A stretch of DNA of 64,000 nt from Eledone cirrhosa. Taxonomy: Eukaryota > Mollusca > Cephalopoda > Octopoda > Eledonidae. The position numbers and the translations under genes were made by a program. Below the pieces are notes generated by a model. That model saw only the letters and a list, made by a program, of their open reading frames with translations, had not been told where the DNA came from and searched no databases. The first letter of the stretch is position 1, and each line of letters starts with the position of its first letter. Positions 32,360 through 43,562 of the stretch are shown in pieces. The stretch covers positions 2,480,979-2,544,978 of the forward strand of contig OZ024742.1 of NCBI GenBank assembly GCA_964016885.1, in the 5' to 3' direction.

Positions 32360-33368
32360 GCTTAGGTAGGACGGGATGTTGTTTGTTGTTTTGTGATGTT
32401 GTAGCCGATGTTTTACGTGTATTGTTATGTGTTGGAAGGCGTTTATACAACCGTTTTGCGTTAAGCTTTTTTATATGTTGTTCAATATTAGGGGCGGTTG
32501 AATATGAAAGTCGAATAGTGTTAGGGTTTAAGATTGTATTATATTTATGTGATGTTGGAAAGTGTTTTTTTAACTAATCGAAAGAATTGTGAGGTTAGAT
32601 TGGTTTTAATAGAGTTGTTATAGACCGGGTTGTACCATATATACTCTTTACATCGCCTTCTGTTTGGTGGTGTGCGACTATTAGTGTGTCTATTGCGGTA
32701 GTGTATGTATGGTGGTGATTCTATGCTATTTCTACCTCTGAGATTTATTTTGGGTGTTTTGGTGATCGTCGACTATATACTCTATATTATCTAGGTGTCC
32801 AGCCTTCCTAAGTGCATCATCATAATATTCGGCATGTTCTTTGAAGGTTTGCTGGTTGGACGACAGGCGGGAGATTCTAAGGGAAATATTTCTAGGGATG
32901 GATTTAATTATAGAGGGTGGATGGTTAGAACCCGTATTTACATATTTAAGGTTCTCATTTAGTTTATGGAACGGTTTAATCGTTTCTGTATTGAGATTAA
33001 AAGTAACATCAAGGAAATTAACCTCTTTGAGGTTATATTCAAATGTAATATTTAATCCTAGTTCCTTAAAAAGCTTTCTGATATTTTTACGCATCCTTTC
33101 TAAATTCTGGTTATTCATATGCTTAACTAATAGGAGCGCATCGTCACGGTAGATTCCACCGTGGAGATCCTTGAATTTTCCTTGTAGTCTGTGGGTGATA
33201 TAAATTCCCACAAGATCAGTTACTTCCGCCGAATCATTGGAACCCATAGTAATATCAAAATTAGAAGGTCTATCTTTGCGAACCCAGTAGCTATCATCAA
33301 ATTTAACAATAGTTTTCCTCGCTTCCATAATAATATTAATTTCAGCATCCGTAAGGTCGGAATTAGCC
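32360..33368 (-). pseudogene. PLE-A reverse transcriptase (palm/thumb part) and connector
   Basis: The minus frame 33397-32732 encodes the RT from just after motif A: LTDAEINIIMEARKTIVKFD, DITMGSNDSAEVTDLVGIYI (motif B), GGIYRDDALLLV (motif C, YRDD), KEVNFLDVTFNL (FLDV box), FHKLNENLKYVNTGSNHPPS and RISRLSSNQQTFKEHAEYYD (thumb). The first residues of the frame (MLYWHGWVDE) belong to the inverted arm and are not RT. Below 32732 frameshifted pieces read EYIWYNPVYNNSIKTN and TIRLSYSTAPNIEQ, the connector shared with PLE-B, E and F. Motif A is lost by the 5' truncation. Confidence 0.85.
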
Positions 33369-34476
33369 TCATCAACCCATCCATGCCAATACAACAACGC
33401 AAAATTATAACTGTAACTGTGTCCAACCAGGAATGTGTCCGTTGAACAATCAGTGTCTTGAACGCAACATCATATACAAATGTACTATCGAATCGGATAG
33501 CTAGAAGTGGTACTATGTGGGGTCTTCAGCTACCTCCTTCAAATCTCGCCTTTATAGACATCGTTACTCAATAAAACATAAAACAACATTCGCAGACAAG
33601 GCTTGGCAGCTGCGGGAAAATAACCAACAATTTAACCTAAAATAGGATATAATAGCAACTGCCCCTGCATATACCCATGGACAGGAATTTTGTAAATTGT
33701 GTAATATGAAATTATTTTGTATTATGAAATCAAAAAATATTTTATTAAATAACAGAATAGAGCGATCGTTATACTGTAACCATCGCTTGAAATCTACATT
33801 TTCATATTACAAACACTACCAGGATTGAACGCCTGTCTCCATCTCCGTTTGATTGTCAAAATACATATTAACATTCTCTATTAGTCTTAATTCTATCAAC
33901 TCTTCTATTCTTTACCATTTAATATAAACTGCTATAGATAAAATGAGATTTCTTAATTCAATTCCCTAATGCATATACCAGCAGGCTACCAGCATTGTTG
34001 TTATTCAGCAGCAGTGAAAACCCCCTCTTCCTTAATTGACACTTTATATCTATTAATACTACTACACCAAACGACCAGCCCTGTCCATTGTTCAATTGGT
34101 CAAGTATAGATTAAAATAGGCACTCCAAAAAATTCTTATTTAGATAAAATAAACCATATACTCATTGTATTCTCATTAGAAACCTTTTAGATACTTGTTT
34201 ACCAGTAAATTGAATTGCCATCTCTCATATACTATCTCCTCTCCTCTTCCTTTCTTACAACTAATATAAATACTTCAATTTTTCTGATTTTTTTCCAATG
34301 TATCCAATATCTCTGAAGAAGTGACAACTGATTATACATTTGCTATCGAATACTTGCTAACATTATATGATTACGCAAGCAGCGATACATAGGTATTCCG
34401 TCTGTTACAGAAACATATGTCAATACCTAATAAATTCCTTTATAAAAGCACTTTCATTTTATATTCATCTTTTCTA
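33369..34476 (+). pseudogene. PLE-A second 3' half, plus orientation
   Basis: Reverse complement of 31238-32359. The GIY-YIG region (about 33430-33825) is broken by more stops and small deletions than the minus arm (for example a loss near 33580 inside the His-rich stretch). The part from 33830 to 34476 is the untranslated 3' end, 98-99% identical to the other arm. Ends CATTTTATATTCATCTTTTC. Confidence 0.85.
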
Positions 34477-34578
34477 CATTTTCTCCGGAATATAATTTAT
34501 ACTCGTTGAGCAAATCTACACGTACGCTGTTCATCTCTAACGTGACGATATATTATCACTACATTATTGATAACCTGA

Positions 34579-34582
<4 letters not shown>

Positions 34583-34642
<60 letters not shown>
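34583..34642. repeat. (TA)n microsatellite
   Basis: About 60 bp of TA between PLE-A and PLE-B. Confidence 0.95.
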
Positions 34643-34645
<3 letters not shown>

Positions 34646-34752
34646 AAAGTTAAACAAGGTTCAATGAATAAATCAAAGAATGAGTTTTACAATAGATTGG
34701 AAGCACTCAACCGATTTGGTTTTCCAGATTTATTAATATTAATTATGTCCAG

Positions 34753-36268
34753 ATGGACATAACAAGCTATTACTCTTCCATTACGCCTAACCTACTAAAT
34801 AAGGCTTTAACCTCCGCTTACAAACATACAGATCTAACTACGGATGAAATCGATATCATATTAACTGCTAGAAGAATTATAATTAATTTTAACAATGAGT
34901 ATTGGACCCCCTCAGATAGAAATATAAACTTCGACATTACCATGGGATCATCGGACTCAGCGCAAGTCACGGATCTTCTGGGGATTTTCATCTTAAATAT
35001 GGTAAATATAAAACTGCCGGAGATTACCGGTGGTTTATATAGGGACGATATTTTATTTACGGTTATTAAACAAAGCAATACAGAACTAAATAGGGTACAG
35101 AAAAATATAATTGAATTCTTTAAAAATTACGACCTTAAATTAGAAGTTGAAAGTGGTACCAAAATAGTTAATTTCCTTGATGTACCCTTAACTTAAACTC
35201 TGGTTTTTATTACCCTTTCCATAAGCCCAATGAAAACTTAAATTACGTTAGTTATTACTCTAATCACCCTAAATCTGTGAAAAATGCAATTGTCAATAGT
35301 GTACAGAAAGGCATAACTAGAATATCTGCTAATAAATCAATATTTGATGAAAAAGCAGGATATTACAATGATGCGCTAAGAAAGGCAGGTTATAAAAATA
35401 ATATAGAATATATAGACAATAATAATTCGAATCTTAATCCTGATAAAAATAATAATAATATGACTGGCATGTATAAACGAAATTCTAAAAATTATAATTC
35501 AAACACCTGTACTGTGAATAAATCGGGGAAAAGAACCAGAACTAAATCAGTTATATGGTTTTCCCCGCCTGCTTCTGTAGCAGTAAAAACACCACTAGCT
35601 AATCTATTCTTTAAGGCTTTAGATAATTCCTTCCCTAGTCAACATAAATACTGTTCCATATTTAATAGACACACAATTTAGCTTTCTTATTCTACAACTA
35701 TGAATATAGCCCAAAACATCGCTAAACTAAATAGTAGAATTCTAAACCAAAATCAGCATAATGGTGTTAATAATAGTGTTAATATAAATAATAATAAATC
35801 GAAATGTAATTGTAGAAATAAACCAGATTACCCTCTGCAAAATAATTGTCTGGATAGAAATTTGTGCATAAATGCACCGTAAAAACAAATAACATCACAT
35901 ACAACTACATAGGGGCAACTTCTTCGACATTTAAATCGAGATTTGCGAATCACAAATGCTCGTTTTCGAATCCTAATAGGAAGTTTTCGACTTCTTTATC
36001 ACAACTTATATGGTCATTAAAAGACAAAAATTTAAAATACTCGATTTTTTGGACGAAGCTTTGTAATAGTAGAATCTACTCGAACTCGTCTATATCAACT
36101 AACTGCAACCTCTGTATAAAGGAGACCCTATTAATAATTACTAATTATGAAAACTTAATTAACAAAAAAGTGAATTATTCTCAAACTGCCTTCATAAAGC
36201 TTTGTCTACATTCCAAGCCTCGCAAAAAGTCAGGAAAAAACACTAAACAAACAGGTTTTAATTGTTGA
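34753..36268 (+). pseudogene. PLE-B RT plus GIY-YIG protein, frameshifted
   Basis: Piece 1 (34753-35196): MDITSYYSSITPNLLNKAL (motif A, catalytic Asp kept), DITMGSSDSAQVTDLLGIFI (motif B), GGLYRDDILF (motif C), KIVNFLDV. A one-base slip then moves the frame (GFYYPFHKPNENLNYV). Piece 2 (35277-35681): thumb GITRISANKSIFDEKAGYYN, connector IWFSPPASVAVKTPLANLFF. Piece 3 (35700-35882): Asn-rich linker and Cys cluster CNCRNKPDYPLQNNCL. Piece 4 (35864-36268): KCTVKTNNITYNYIGATSST, the GIY-YIG core, FSTSLSQLIWSLKDKNLKYS, CNLCIKETLLII (catalytic-type Glu kept). Three frameshifts or stops; otherwise well preserved, so fairly young. Confidence 0.9.
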
Positions 36269-38117
36269 AGTCTCTTATCAACTGTTGGACCTAAAACGTT
36301 ATAACAGTTTATAAAACTTTAATAATACATTATTTTCTAATCATTTATGATAGAATTAATGTTAGAATGAAGGATCCTGTTTAGGTATATAAACATATTA
36401 TTTGTTAACTTATTCTCTTGATAAATATGCACACCTTTTGATTATTTTAGATATTTATAATTTAGATTCGGATCTTTATATATTTGTCTTTGTTTTAAAT
36501 ATATAATTTGGATATATAACTTGTAAGATTAACGGTTATAATTGAACCGTAAATCATTCATGCATTTATATATTTACTCATTTTGGGTATGCTTTGGGAC
36601 TCAGAAAGTTAGATTTGCACTTATATATTTTTTATATATATTTATGTATAAATATCACACACCATACTAGTCGACAAATATTGGTCTCTCTTTCCACTGA
36701 ACTGGAGGTAAAACTACAATTATAACATCACTAATAATGATTGTAATTATTTATTTATTATATGTATATCGTTTCACTAATACCTATAATACTCTCTATA
36801 TATATTTGAACAAATATGTTTATCTAGTATAATAACATGCTCGTAGTTACATTTATAAGTAATTTAGATACTCAAATGACTCTCTATTATTATAAGTGTT
36901 AGATATTTCCTTGATGTTCGAAATTATATAATGATTATTACTTAATTTAATTTAATTTATTTTATTTTAATTAAATTTAGATCAACTTCGGGTCTTTCAA
37001 ATCTTTAGCTCCTCTTTCTATCACTTTCGTTGGACATTTTAGAAGTATCTTTTGTCTACTATATAATAAAACCCTCTTGCATTTTAAACTATATTTTTTA
37101 ATATTGGGCATTTTTATGTTTCGCAAACAATTCATTATTTTTTCACTTTTTATTTTTATTTTGTATCTAGTCGTTATCCTTAGGACTCATGAAGTTTTGA
37201 CTTATATATTTATAGTATATATCTATTAAATGATCCTTTTACAATAATTGATCTAAAACATTAATTTTTAACAATATTTTCAGTAACTTATTTACTGTAT
37301 TGTATTATGTTATGTATATTTGAAAGGTATCATCTTAAGTCTTTAGACAATATAATCTTTGTGAATTTCTTTTGATAAACACATATATGTAATTTAAAAT
37401 TCAGACCTTTTTAAGTTTAATTATAAGGCCTGTTGATCCTTTAGGCACTCAAATTGTTAATCATAAATTCTTTAAAAATTATAACTGTAATTATTTTCTA
37501 AATTATATTATATAAACTGTTGTCAATATTATAAATAATTTTGGTAACGTTTACCTTCGTGAAGTTGTAAAAACATTGTTTTCTTTCTCGTGTTTGTAAA
37601 TCCTTTAAATTTGATTTCATAAAATTTGATTTTAGAAATTAAATTTGATAGTATACTTTAATATTAATACAGATAACTATTAACTTTTAAAACCTAAAAT
37701 ATTATTCATTACTCTGAACTAACTTAAATTAAATATTTTGAATATTAACGGTCAACCAAATAAGTTTAGATATATATTGTATATATGGATAATTGTCTAA
37801 AGACTTGAACATAAGTTATTCCTCTTTATCTCTCTCTGTAACCAACTCTCTTTTGTTTTTCTAGGTCCCTACTAACTATATTATCCCCTCATCTGTTTCT
37901 TCCTCTATGTTTTCCTTTCTTTCCTCTTTCTTCAGTAATTTAAATTATTTAACAGTTAAATTGATGCCAAGTATTTTTTAAGCTGTCTCACACGCACCCT
38001 CTCTATTGTGTGTATTATATATTTTTCTCATGTTCTCAATATATAAATATTGAGTTTTGTCACTACCATGACTGAATCTTAACCATCTACTATGACAGAT
38101 TATGTCATGCATCATCT
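36269..38117 (+). other. PLE-B 3' untranslated region
   Basis: 1.85 kb of A/T-rich DNA without recognisable genes. Similar arrangement and local sequence occur downstream of the PLE-C GIY-YIG gene (42349-43449). All ORFs here are trivial. Confidence 0.6.
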
Positions 38118-38184
38118 TATTTTATCTGATGAGGACGTACTGTTGAGGTTAACTCAGTACCTCTGAAATATGTATAATAAAATA
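38118..38184 (+). ncRNA. Hammerhead ribozyme candidate in the PLE-B terminal repeat
   Basis: Helix I: TATTTTAT (38118-38125) pairs perfectly with ATAAAATA (38177-38184). Core CTGATGA 38126-38132. Helix II: GGACGTACTG (38133-38142) pairs with CAGTACCTCT (38155-38164) except one C-C mismatch and a closing G-U. Core GAAA 38165-38168. Helix III: three pairs (ATA with TAT) closed by TG. The predicted cleavage nucleotide is A at 38176. All conserved core bases are present. Confidence 0.7.
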
Positions 38185-38228
38185 TACCTGATCACAAGAA
38201 TATCTATTTTGTTAATATTTTGAATTAA

Positions 38229-38327
38229 TATATATATATATATATATATTTGACTGGATGATATAAAACTCTTCTGATGAGGGTCCAATTAGATCCAAAA
38301 ATCGATTATATGTATATATATATATAT
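38229..38327 (+). ncRNA. Second, degenerate hammerhead-like motif
   Basis: After a short (TA)n: CTGATGA (38274-38280), a helix II GGGTC-CAATTA-GATCC (one G-U), then AAAA (38297-38300) where GAAA is required. The G12 change predicts loss of activity. Probably the tail of another PLE family. Confidence 0.4.
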
Positions 38328-39321
38328 AAATGGAATAGAATGAAACGAAATTTCATTTCTCACTCTTAGTACGGCACTTACTTAAATGTAAGTATGTATG
38401 TATGTATGTATGTATACGTACATACATATATGTATACAGACGTACAGTAGTATGTATATATAGACATACATGCACACACATATATATATGCACGTATCGG
38501 TTTACCGAACATTTATTATAATGCTTGGTTTGTTTGTTTGTAAACAAACAAACACCCCGAATTACGCCGTACAGTGTTTAGGCAACCACGTCACTTTTTC
38601 GTTCAACACTGACACAGGAACGATGTACTAGTTTCAAGCTTATTAGCTATCGTCAGCATCGTATACCTTCCTGCCAGATGGTTGAACGTCTGAAAGTATA
38701 TACTTTCCTTATGCATATAAACGGCTGAGCCGCCTAATTTGCATATCGAGTGAGTTCAGTCGGCTGGGTACACCGAAAACGATAAATGGAATAGAATGAA
38801 ACGAAATTTCATTTCTCACTCTTAGTACTGCACTTACTTAAATGTAAATATGTATGTATGTATACGTACATACATATATATATATATATACAGACGTACA
38901 GTAGTATGTGTATATATATATACATACATGCACACATATATATATGCACGTATCGGTTTACCGAACATTTATTATAATGCTTGGTTTGTTTGTTTGTAAA
39001 CAAACAAATACCCCGAATTACGCCGTACAGTGTTTAGGCAACCACGTCACCTTTTTGTTCAACACTGACACAGGAACGATGTACTAGTTTCAAGGTTATT
39101 AGCCATCGTCAGCATCGTTTACCTTCCTGCCAGATGGTTGAACGTCTGAAAGTATACACTTTCCTTATGCATATTAACGGCTGAGCAGCCTAATTTGCAT
39201 ATCGAGTGAGTTCAGTCGGCCGGGCACACCGAAAACGATAAATGGAATAGAATGAAACGAAATTTCATTTCTCACTCTTAGTACGGCACTTACTTAAATG
39301 TAGTATGTATGTATGTATACG

Positions 39322-39325
<4 letters not shown>
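38328..39325. repeat. 456-bp tandem repeat, two full copies and a partial third
   Basis: Units start with AAATGGAATAGAATGAAACG at 38328, 38784 and 39240, so the period is 456 bp; units 1 and 2 are about 96% identical by eye. Within the unit: an internal GTAT microsatellite, a palindromic TTTGTTTGTAAACAAACAAA, and CTTATGCATAT followed later by TAATTTGCATATCGAG. The third copy is cut short by (TA)n. The 64-codon minus frames in each unit are not genes. Confidence 0.9.
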
Positions 39326-39382
<57 letters not shown>

Positions 39383-39550
39383 GACGTTAACAAAAATCGT
39401 TTATTAAAGTTCAGAGATTCGGATAAATGTATATATTCTAGCGAGGCAACAGTCGTGAGATTTCGAGAATGAATTATTCGTCAAAGACAGTTGATATTTA
39501 TATTTTGACCTGAAAAAAGATTTTATCCCGGTGAAAGACTTTTCTTTCTC

Positions 39551-39607
<57 letters not shown>
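39326..39607. other. (TA)n arrays around unassigned sequence
   Basis: (TA)n about 39327-39378, 175 bp unrecognised, then (TA)n about 39556-39607. Confidence 0.7.
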
Positions 39608-39610
<3 letters not shown>

Positions 39611-39824
39611 GTTCCTCAGAGAAATAGCAACATAACCAGCAGCTGGACACATGGATGTATTGACGGAGTAAAACACACTTCAACAACATGTGTCCCTGTC
39701 TTTCCCACACCGATTCGGACTGCCTTAAGAGGTCACAGCCAATGATGGCTGTCATCGAAATATGTATAACAGTATATCTATAATTTATAATAAATGAAGC
39801 CAAATTTTACATATTCGACTTAAT

Positions 39825-39832
<8 letters not shown>
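39608..39832. mobile_element. MITE family N (copy 2), left TIR missing
   Basis: Matches 30800-31019: CAGTTCCTCAGAGAAATAGC, GAGGTCACAGCCAATGATGG, then the right TIR ending GACTTAATTATTTT. A (TA)n replaces the left arm. Confidence 0.8.

Positions 39833-39879
<47 letters not shown>
39833..39879. repeat. (TA)n microsatellite
   Basis: TA run between MITE copy 2 and PLE-C. Confidence 0.9.
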
Positions 39880-39880
<1 letters not shown>

Positions 39881-39922
39881 CTTCAACATATTAATAAATA
39901 TAGACATTCATGTGATCAAATA

Positions 39923-39988
39923 TATTATATTATACATATTTCAGAGCTACTGAGCTATTTCAACAGTACGTCCTCATCAGATAAAATA
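39923..39988 (-). ncRNA. Hammerhead ribozyme candidate, PLE-C left arm
   Basis: Minus strand: TATTTTAT (39981-39988), CTGATGA (39974-39980), helix II GGACGTACTG...CAGTAGCTCT, GAAA (39939-39942), TATGTAT helix III, then ATATAATA (helix I strand with one mismatch). Core bases are intact; helix II has an extra mismatch (CAGTAG) compared with PLE-B. Confidence 0.6.
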
Positions 39989-41089
39989 AGTTGATGCCTG
40001 ACATACCTTGACTATGTTGATGGTTATAATTTAGTCATGGCAGTGATTAGTTATGACAAAACTCAATATTTATATACCTTAAGTTGAAATATGAAAACTT
40101 ACATATAATACAGAGGGTGCGTATGAGAATGTGTATAAAGATATATAAATAACTAATAATATATAATACATAAACTTATATAACTGTTAACAATTTATAT
40201 AATAATAATATATGCATACCTCATTTTTGTAGATAGTGGGAGTGAGAGATACAGATAGCAAATCATGAGGAAAGAGAGAAAAAGAAGGAGATTTGATCGT
40301 AGGAACAAGAGAAGGGAGAAATGATCAAATGATAGAGAGAGGAAAATAAGTTTAATCGTATAAACAAAGGGAGGAAGATATGCATTGTAACATATAAATA
40401 GCGTATAATTAGATATTTTCAAATCTTAAGTTAAATTAGAAATAGTCAATTAATCAAATGACATAAGATGTTAGACTATAAAATTTTAAAGGATTTATAT
40501 TATTGTATTATATCAGAGTTCAAGCAAATGTAACGTGAAAGAGATAAATTTATGTTTATCATAACTCCAAAGGTAATCACAAGTATATTTAAAAGTATTA
40601 TAAAATTAAGAATATAATCAATATATTAGTAAAAAAACATTAAAATTAAGATGTTATTAATAAGCCATAAAGCATTATAAATGTATTTAATAAGATATTA
40701 TTAAACCAGATTTATCTAGATATACACATTTGTATGATTTATATATAGACTATAAAGTTTAAGGTTTAAGATGATATTAGTCACTTATATATAGTATAAT
40801 TACTGTTAAGAGTGTTATAAATTTGATTCAACTCGATTTTGCTGTATTTAAATTTTACATCAATTTAAGTATAAAAAATTTTATCAACTTGGATCTAAGG
40901 AGACTTTTATACTATAAATGTATAATCATATCCTCGTGAATCGTAAACAACCATTCAAAGTAATTGAACGGTTTACAAGTCTGAATACATTCGAGGTATC
41001 AAATATATAAGATATAAGATTTAGAAAATACAAAAACCAAAATTAAATGTATTTAAACAATCTAAAGATCATACGCACTCAACAAGAGA
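39989..41089 (-). other. PLE-C left-arm 3' UTR
   Basis: A/T-rich, no gene; mirror of 42349-43449. Includes GGAAGTGAGAGATACAGATA-like A/G-rich tracts whose complement is the C/T-rich stretch at 43090-43200. Confidence 0.7.
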
Positions 41090-41552
41090 TCAGGTTAACA
41101 ATTTCAATCTTAAGGTAGAAACCATTAATCTAATATTAATAATAGTATAAATAATAAAAGCATTACAAGAATTTTTAATCTGAGACAATATTGTTTCACG
41201 CTCAGAGTTATTAATAAACGTCAAAATCATTTCACATTTATTCAATGTTTTTTCCTGATTTTTTTGTGAAGCTTGGAATGTAGATGTAGCTTTGTGCAAG
41301 CAATTTGAGAATAATTCACATTTTTTGTTAATTAAGTTATCGTAATTAGTAATTATTAATAGGGTCTCCATATCGCAAAGATTGCAGTTAGGTGATACTG
41401 AGGAATATACGTAGACTTGGCTATTACAAAGTTTTGATCAAAATATTGAGTACTCCAAATTTTTGTCTTTTAAGGACCATATAAGTTGTGATAAAGAGGT
41501 GGAGAATTTCTTATCCGGATTCGAAAAATAGTGTTTGGGATTCGAATATTTA
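41090..41552 (-). pseudogene. PLE-C GIY-YIG C-terminal fragment, minus arm
   Basis: The minus frame 41371-41090 encodes METLLIITNYDNLINKKCEL then LFSNCLHKATSTFQ, identical in arrangement to the plus arm at 42067-42348. Upstream (41372-41552) frame-broken sequence still encodes the STSLSQLIWSLKDKN part. Only the end of the nuclease is present on this arm. Confidence 0.85.
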
Positions 41553-41559
41553 TTCATTG

Positions 41560-42348
41560 CAAAAATAAATAGTAGAATTCTTAATCATAACCAACAAACA
41601 ATTAGGGATAATGGCAATATTAACATTAGCAAAATATATTGATAGTGTGAATAACAATAGCATTAACTTAAGCAATCACAACAGAACACCTCCAACTATT
41701 AGCAATGATAACGTGTACAGTTTAAATTATAGTAATAACAGTAAATCGAAATGTAACTGTAGAAATAGATCGAATTGCCCTCTGCAAAATAATTGTCTTG
41801 ATAAGAAGCTAGTTTATAAATGTACCGTTAAAGCAAATAACATCACCTACAATTATATAGGTGCAACTTCATCGAGCTTTAAATTAAGATATTCGAATCA
41901 CAAACACTCTTTTTCGAATCCGGATAAGAAATTCTCCACCTCTTTATCACAACTTATATGGTCCTTAAAAGACAAACATTTAGAGTACTCAATATTTTGA
42001 TCAAAACTTTGTAATAGCCAAGTCTACGTATATTCCTCAGTATCACCTAACTGCAATCTTTGCGATATGGAGACCCTATTAATAATTACTAATTACGATA
42101 ACTTAATTAAGAAAAAAAGTGAATTATTCTCAAATTGCTTGCACAAAGCTACATCTACATTCCAAGCTTCACAAAAAAATCAGGAAAAAACATTGAATAA
42201 ATGTGAAATGATTTTGACGTTTATTAATAACTCTGAGCGTGAAACAATATTGTCTCAGATTAAAAATTCTTGTAATGCTTTTATTATTTATACTATTATT
42301 AATATTAGATTAAGGGTTTCTACCTTAAGATTGAAATTGTTAACCTGA
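41560..42348 (+). pseudogene. PLE-C GIY-YIG endonuclease, plus arm
   Basis: From AKINSRILNHNQ (linker, frame slip near 41611) into SKCNCRNRSNCPLQNNCLDK (Cys cluster). Then VYKCTVKANNITYNYIGATS and SFKLRYSNHKHSFSNPDKKF (GIY-YIG core with Arg and His residues), STSLSQLIWSLKDKHLEYSI, TGA at 41998 replacing Trp (PLE-B has FWTKLCNS), then CNLCDMETLLII and a downstream extension not found in PLE-E. The RT is absent: 5' truncation in the linker. Confidence 0.85.
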
Positions 42349-43449
42349 TCTCTTGTTGAGTACGTATGATCTTTAGATTGTTTAAATACATTTAATTTTG
42401 GTTTTTGTATTTTCTAAATCTTAAATCTTATATATTGATACCTCGAATGTATTCAGACTTGTAAACCGTTCAATTACTTTGAATGGTTGTTTACGATTCA
42501 CGAGGATATGATTATACATTTATAGTATAAAAGTCTCCTTAGATCCAAGTTGATAAATTTTTTTATACTTAAATTGATGTAAAATTTAAATACAGCAAAA
42601 TCGAGTTGAATCAAATTTATAACACTCTTAACAGTAATTATACTATATATAAGTGACTAATATCATCTTCAACCTTAAACTTTATAGTCTATATATAAAT
42701 TATACAAATGTGTATATCTAGATAAATCTGGTTTAATAATATCTTATTAAATACATTTATAATGCTTTATGGCTTATTAATAACATCTTAATTTTAATGT
42801 TTTTTTTACTAATATATTGATTATATTCTTAATTTTATAATACTTTTAAATATACTTGTGATTACCTTTGGAGTTATGATAAACATAAATTTATCTCTTT
42901 CACGTTACATTTGCTTGAACTCTGATATAATACAATAATATAAATCCTTTAAAATTTTATAGTCTAAAATCTTATGTCATTTGATTAATTGACTATTTCT
43001 AATTTAACTTAAGATCTGAAAATATCTAATTATACGCTATTTATATGTTACAATGCATATCTTCCTCCCTTTGTTTATACGATTAAACTTATTTTCCTCT
43101 CTCTATCACTTGATCATTTCTCCCTTCTCTTGTTCCTACGATCAAATCTCCTTCTTTTTCTCTCTTTCCTCATGATTTGCTATCTGTATCTCTCACTTCC
43201 ACTATCTACAAAAATGAGGTATGCATATATTATTATTATATAAATTTTTAACAGTTATATAAGTTTATATATTATATATTATTAGTTATTTATATATCTT
43301 TATACACATTCTCATACGCACTCTCTGTATTATATGTAATTTTTTATATTTCAAATTAAGTTATATAAATATTCAGTTTAGTCATAACTAATCACTGCCA
43401 TGACTAAATTATAACCATCAGCATAGTCAAGGTATGTCAGGCATCAACT
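42349..43449 (+). other. PLE-C right-arm 3' UTR
   Basis: 1.1 kb A/T-rich, no gene. Near-perfect mirror of 39989-41089. Confidence 0.7.
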
Positions 43450-43515
43450 TATTTTATCTGATGGGGACGTACTGTTGAAATAGCTCAGTACCTCTGAAAT
43501 ATGTATAATAAAATA
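43450..43515 (+). ncRNA. Hammerhead-like motif with core mutation, PLE-C right arm
   Basis: Helix I TATTTTAT / ATAAAATA intact (43450-43457 with 43508-43515). The core reads CTGATGG instead of CTGATGA (A9 to G at 43464). Helix II GGACGTACTG...CAGTACCTCT and GAAA (43496-43499) are intact. The A9 change should abolish cleavage, unlike the left-arm copy. Confidence 0.65.
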
Positions 43516-43562
43516 TATTTGATCACATGAATGTCTATATTTATTAATATTTTGAAGTAATA

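Larger units (their letters stand above)
31238..34476. mobile_element. PLE-A: Penelope-like element as an inverted duplication of its 3' half
   Basis: 31238-32359 and 33369-34476 are inverted copies of the same PLE 3' half (connector end, GIY-YIG domain, 3' UTR, terminal repeat), about 1.1 kb each and nearly identical. The 1.0-kb centre (32360-33368) holds the RT on the minus strand. So there is one minus-oriented element, 5'-truncated inside its RT, joined head-on to a second, plus-oriented 3' end. The central junction carries shared sequence (CCTCATCAACCC and ATGCCAATACAAC present on both sides). Confidence 0.85.
34645..38228 (+). mobile_element. PLE-B: 5'-truncated Penelope-like element with long 3' UTR and hammerhead-bearing terminus
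   Basis: 34645-34740 is the reverse complement of a PLE 5' UTR (compare 43565-43660, for example CAATCTATTGTGAAACTTTA there). It is followed directly by an RT beginning at motif A. Coding pieces run to 36268, then an A/T-rich 3' region to 38228 whose last 180 bp match the PLE-C terminal repeat, including a hammerhead fold. An inverted 5' scrap fused to a truncated body is a common PLE insertion form. Confidence 0.8.
39880..43562. mobile_element. PLE-C: inverted duplication of a PLE 3' half with 1.67-kb arms
   Basis: 39880-41552 is the reverse complement of 41893-43562, about 97-98% identical by eye over 1.67 kb. The 340-bp spacer holds only the start of the plus-strand GIY-YIG coding region. 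Each arm contains the nuclease C-terminus, 3' UTR and a terminal repeat with a hammerhead-like motif. The arrangement mirrors PLE-A, but the two are different subfamilies, so it arose independently. Confidence 0.9.

Noticed and set aside
34310..34360. Hammerhead motif in the PLE-A terminus (CTGAAGA at about 34312)
   Set aside because: The 3' core GAAA is not found at suitable spacing (CGAATAC instead) and helix II does not pair convincingly.
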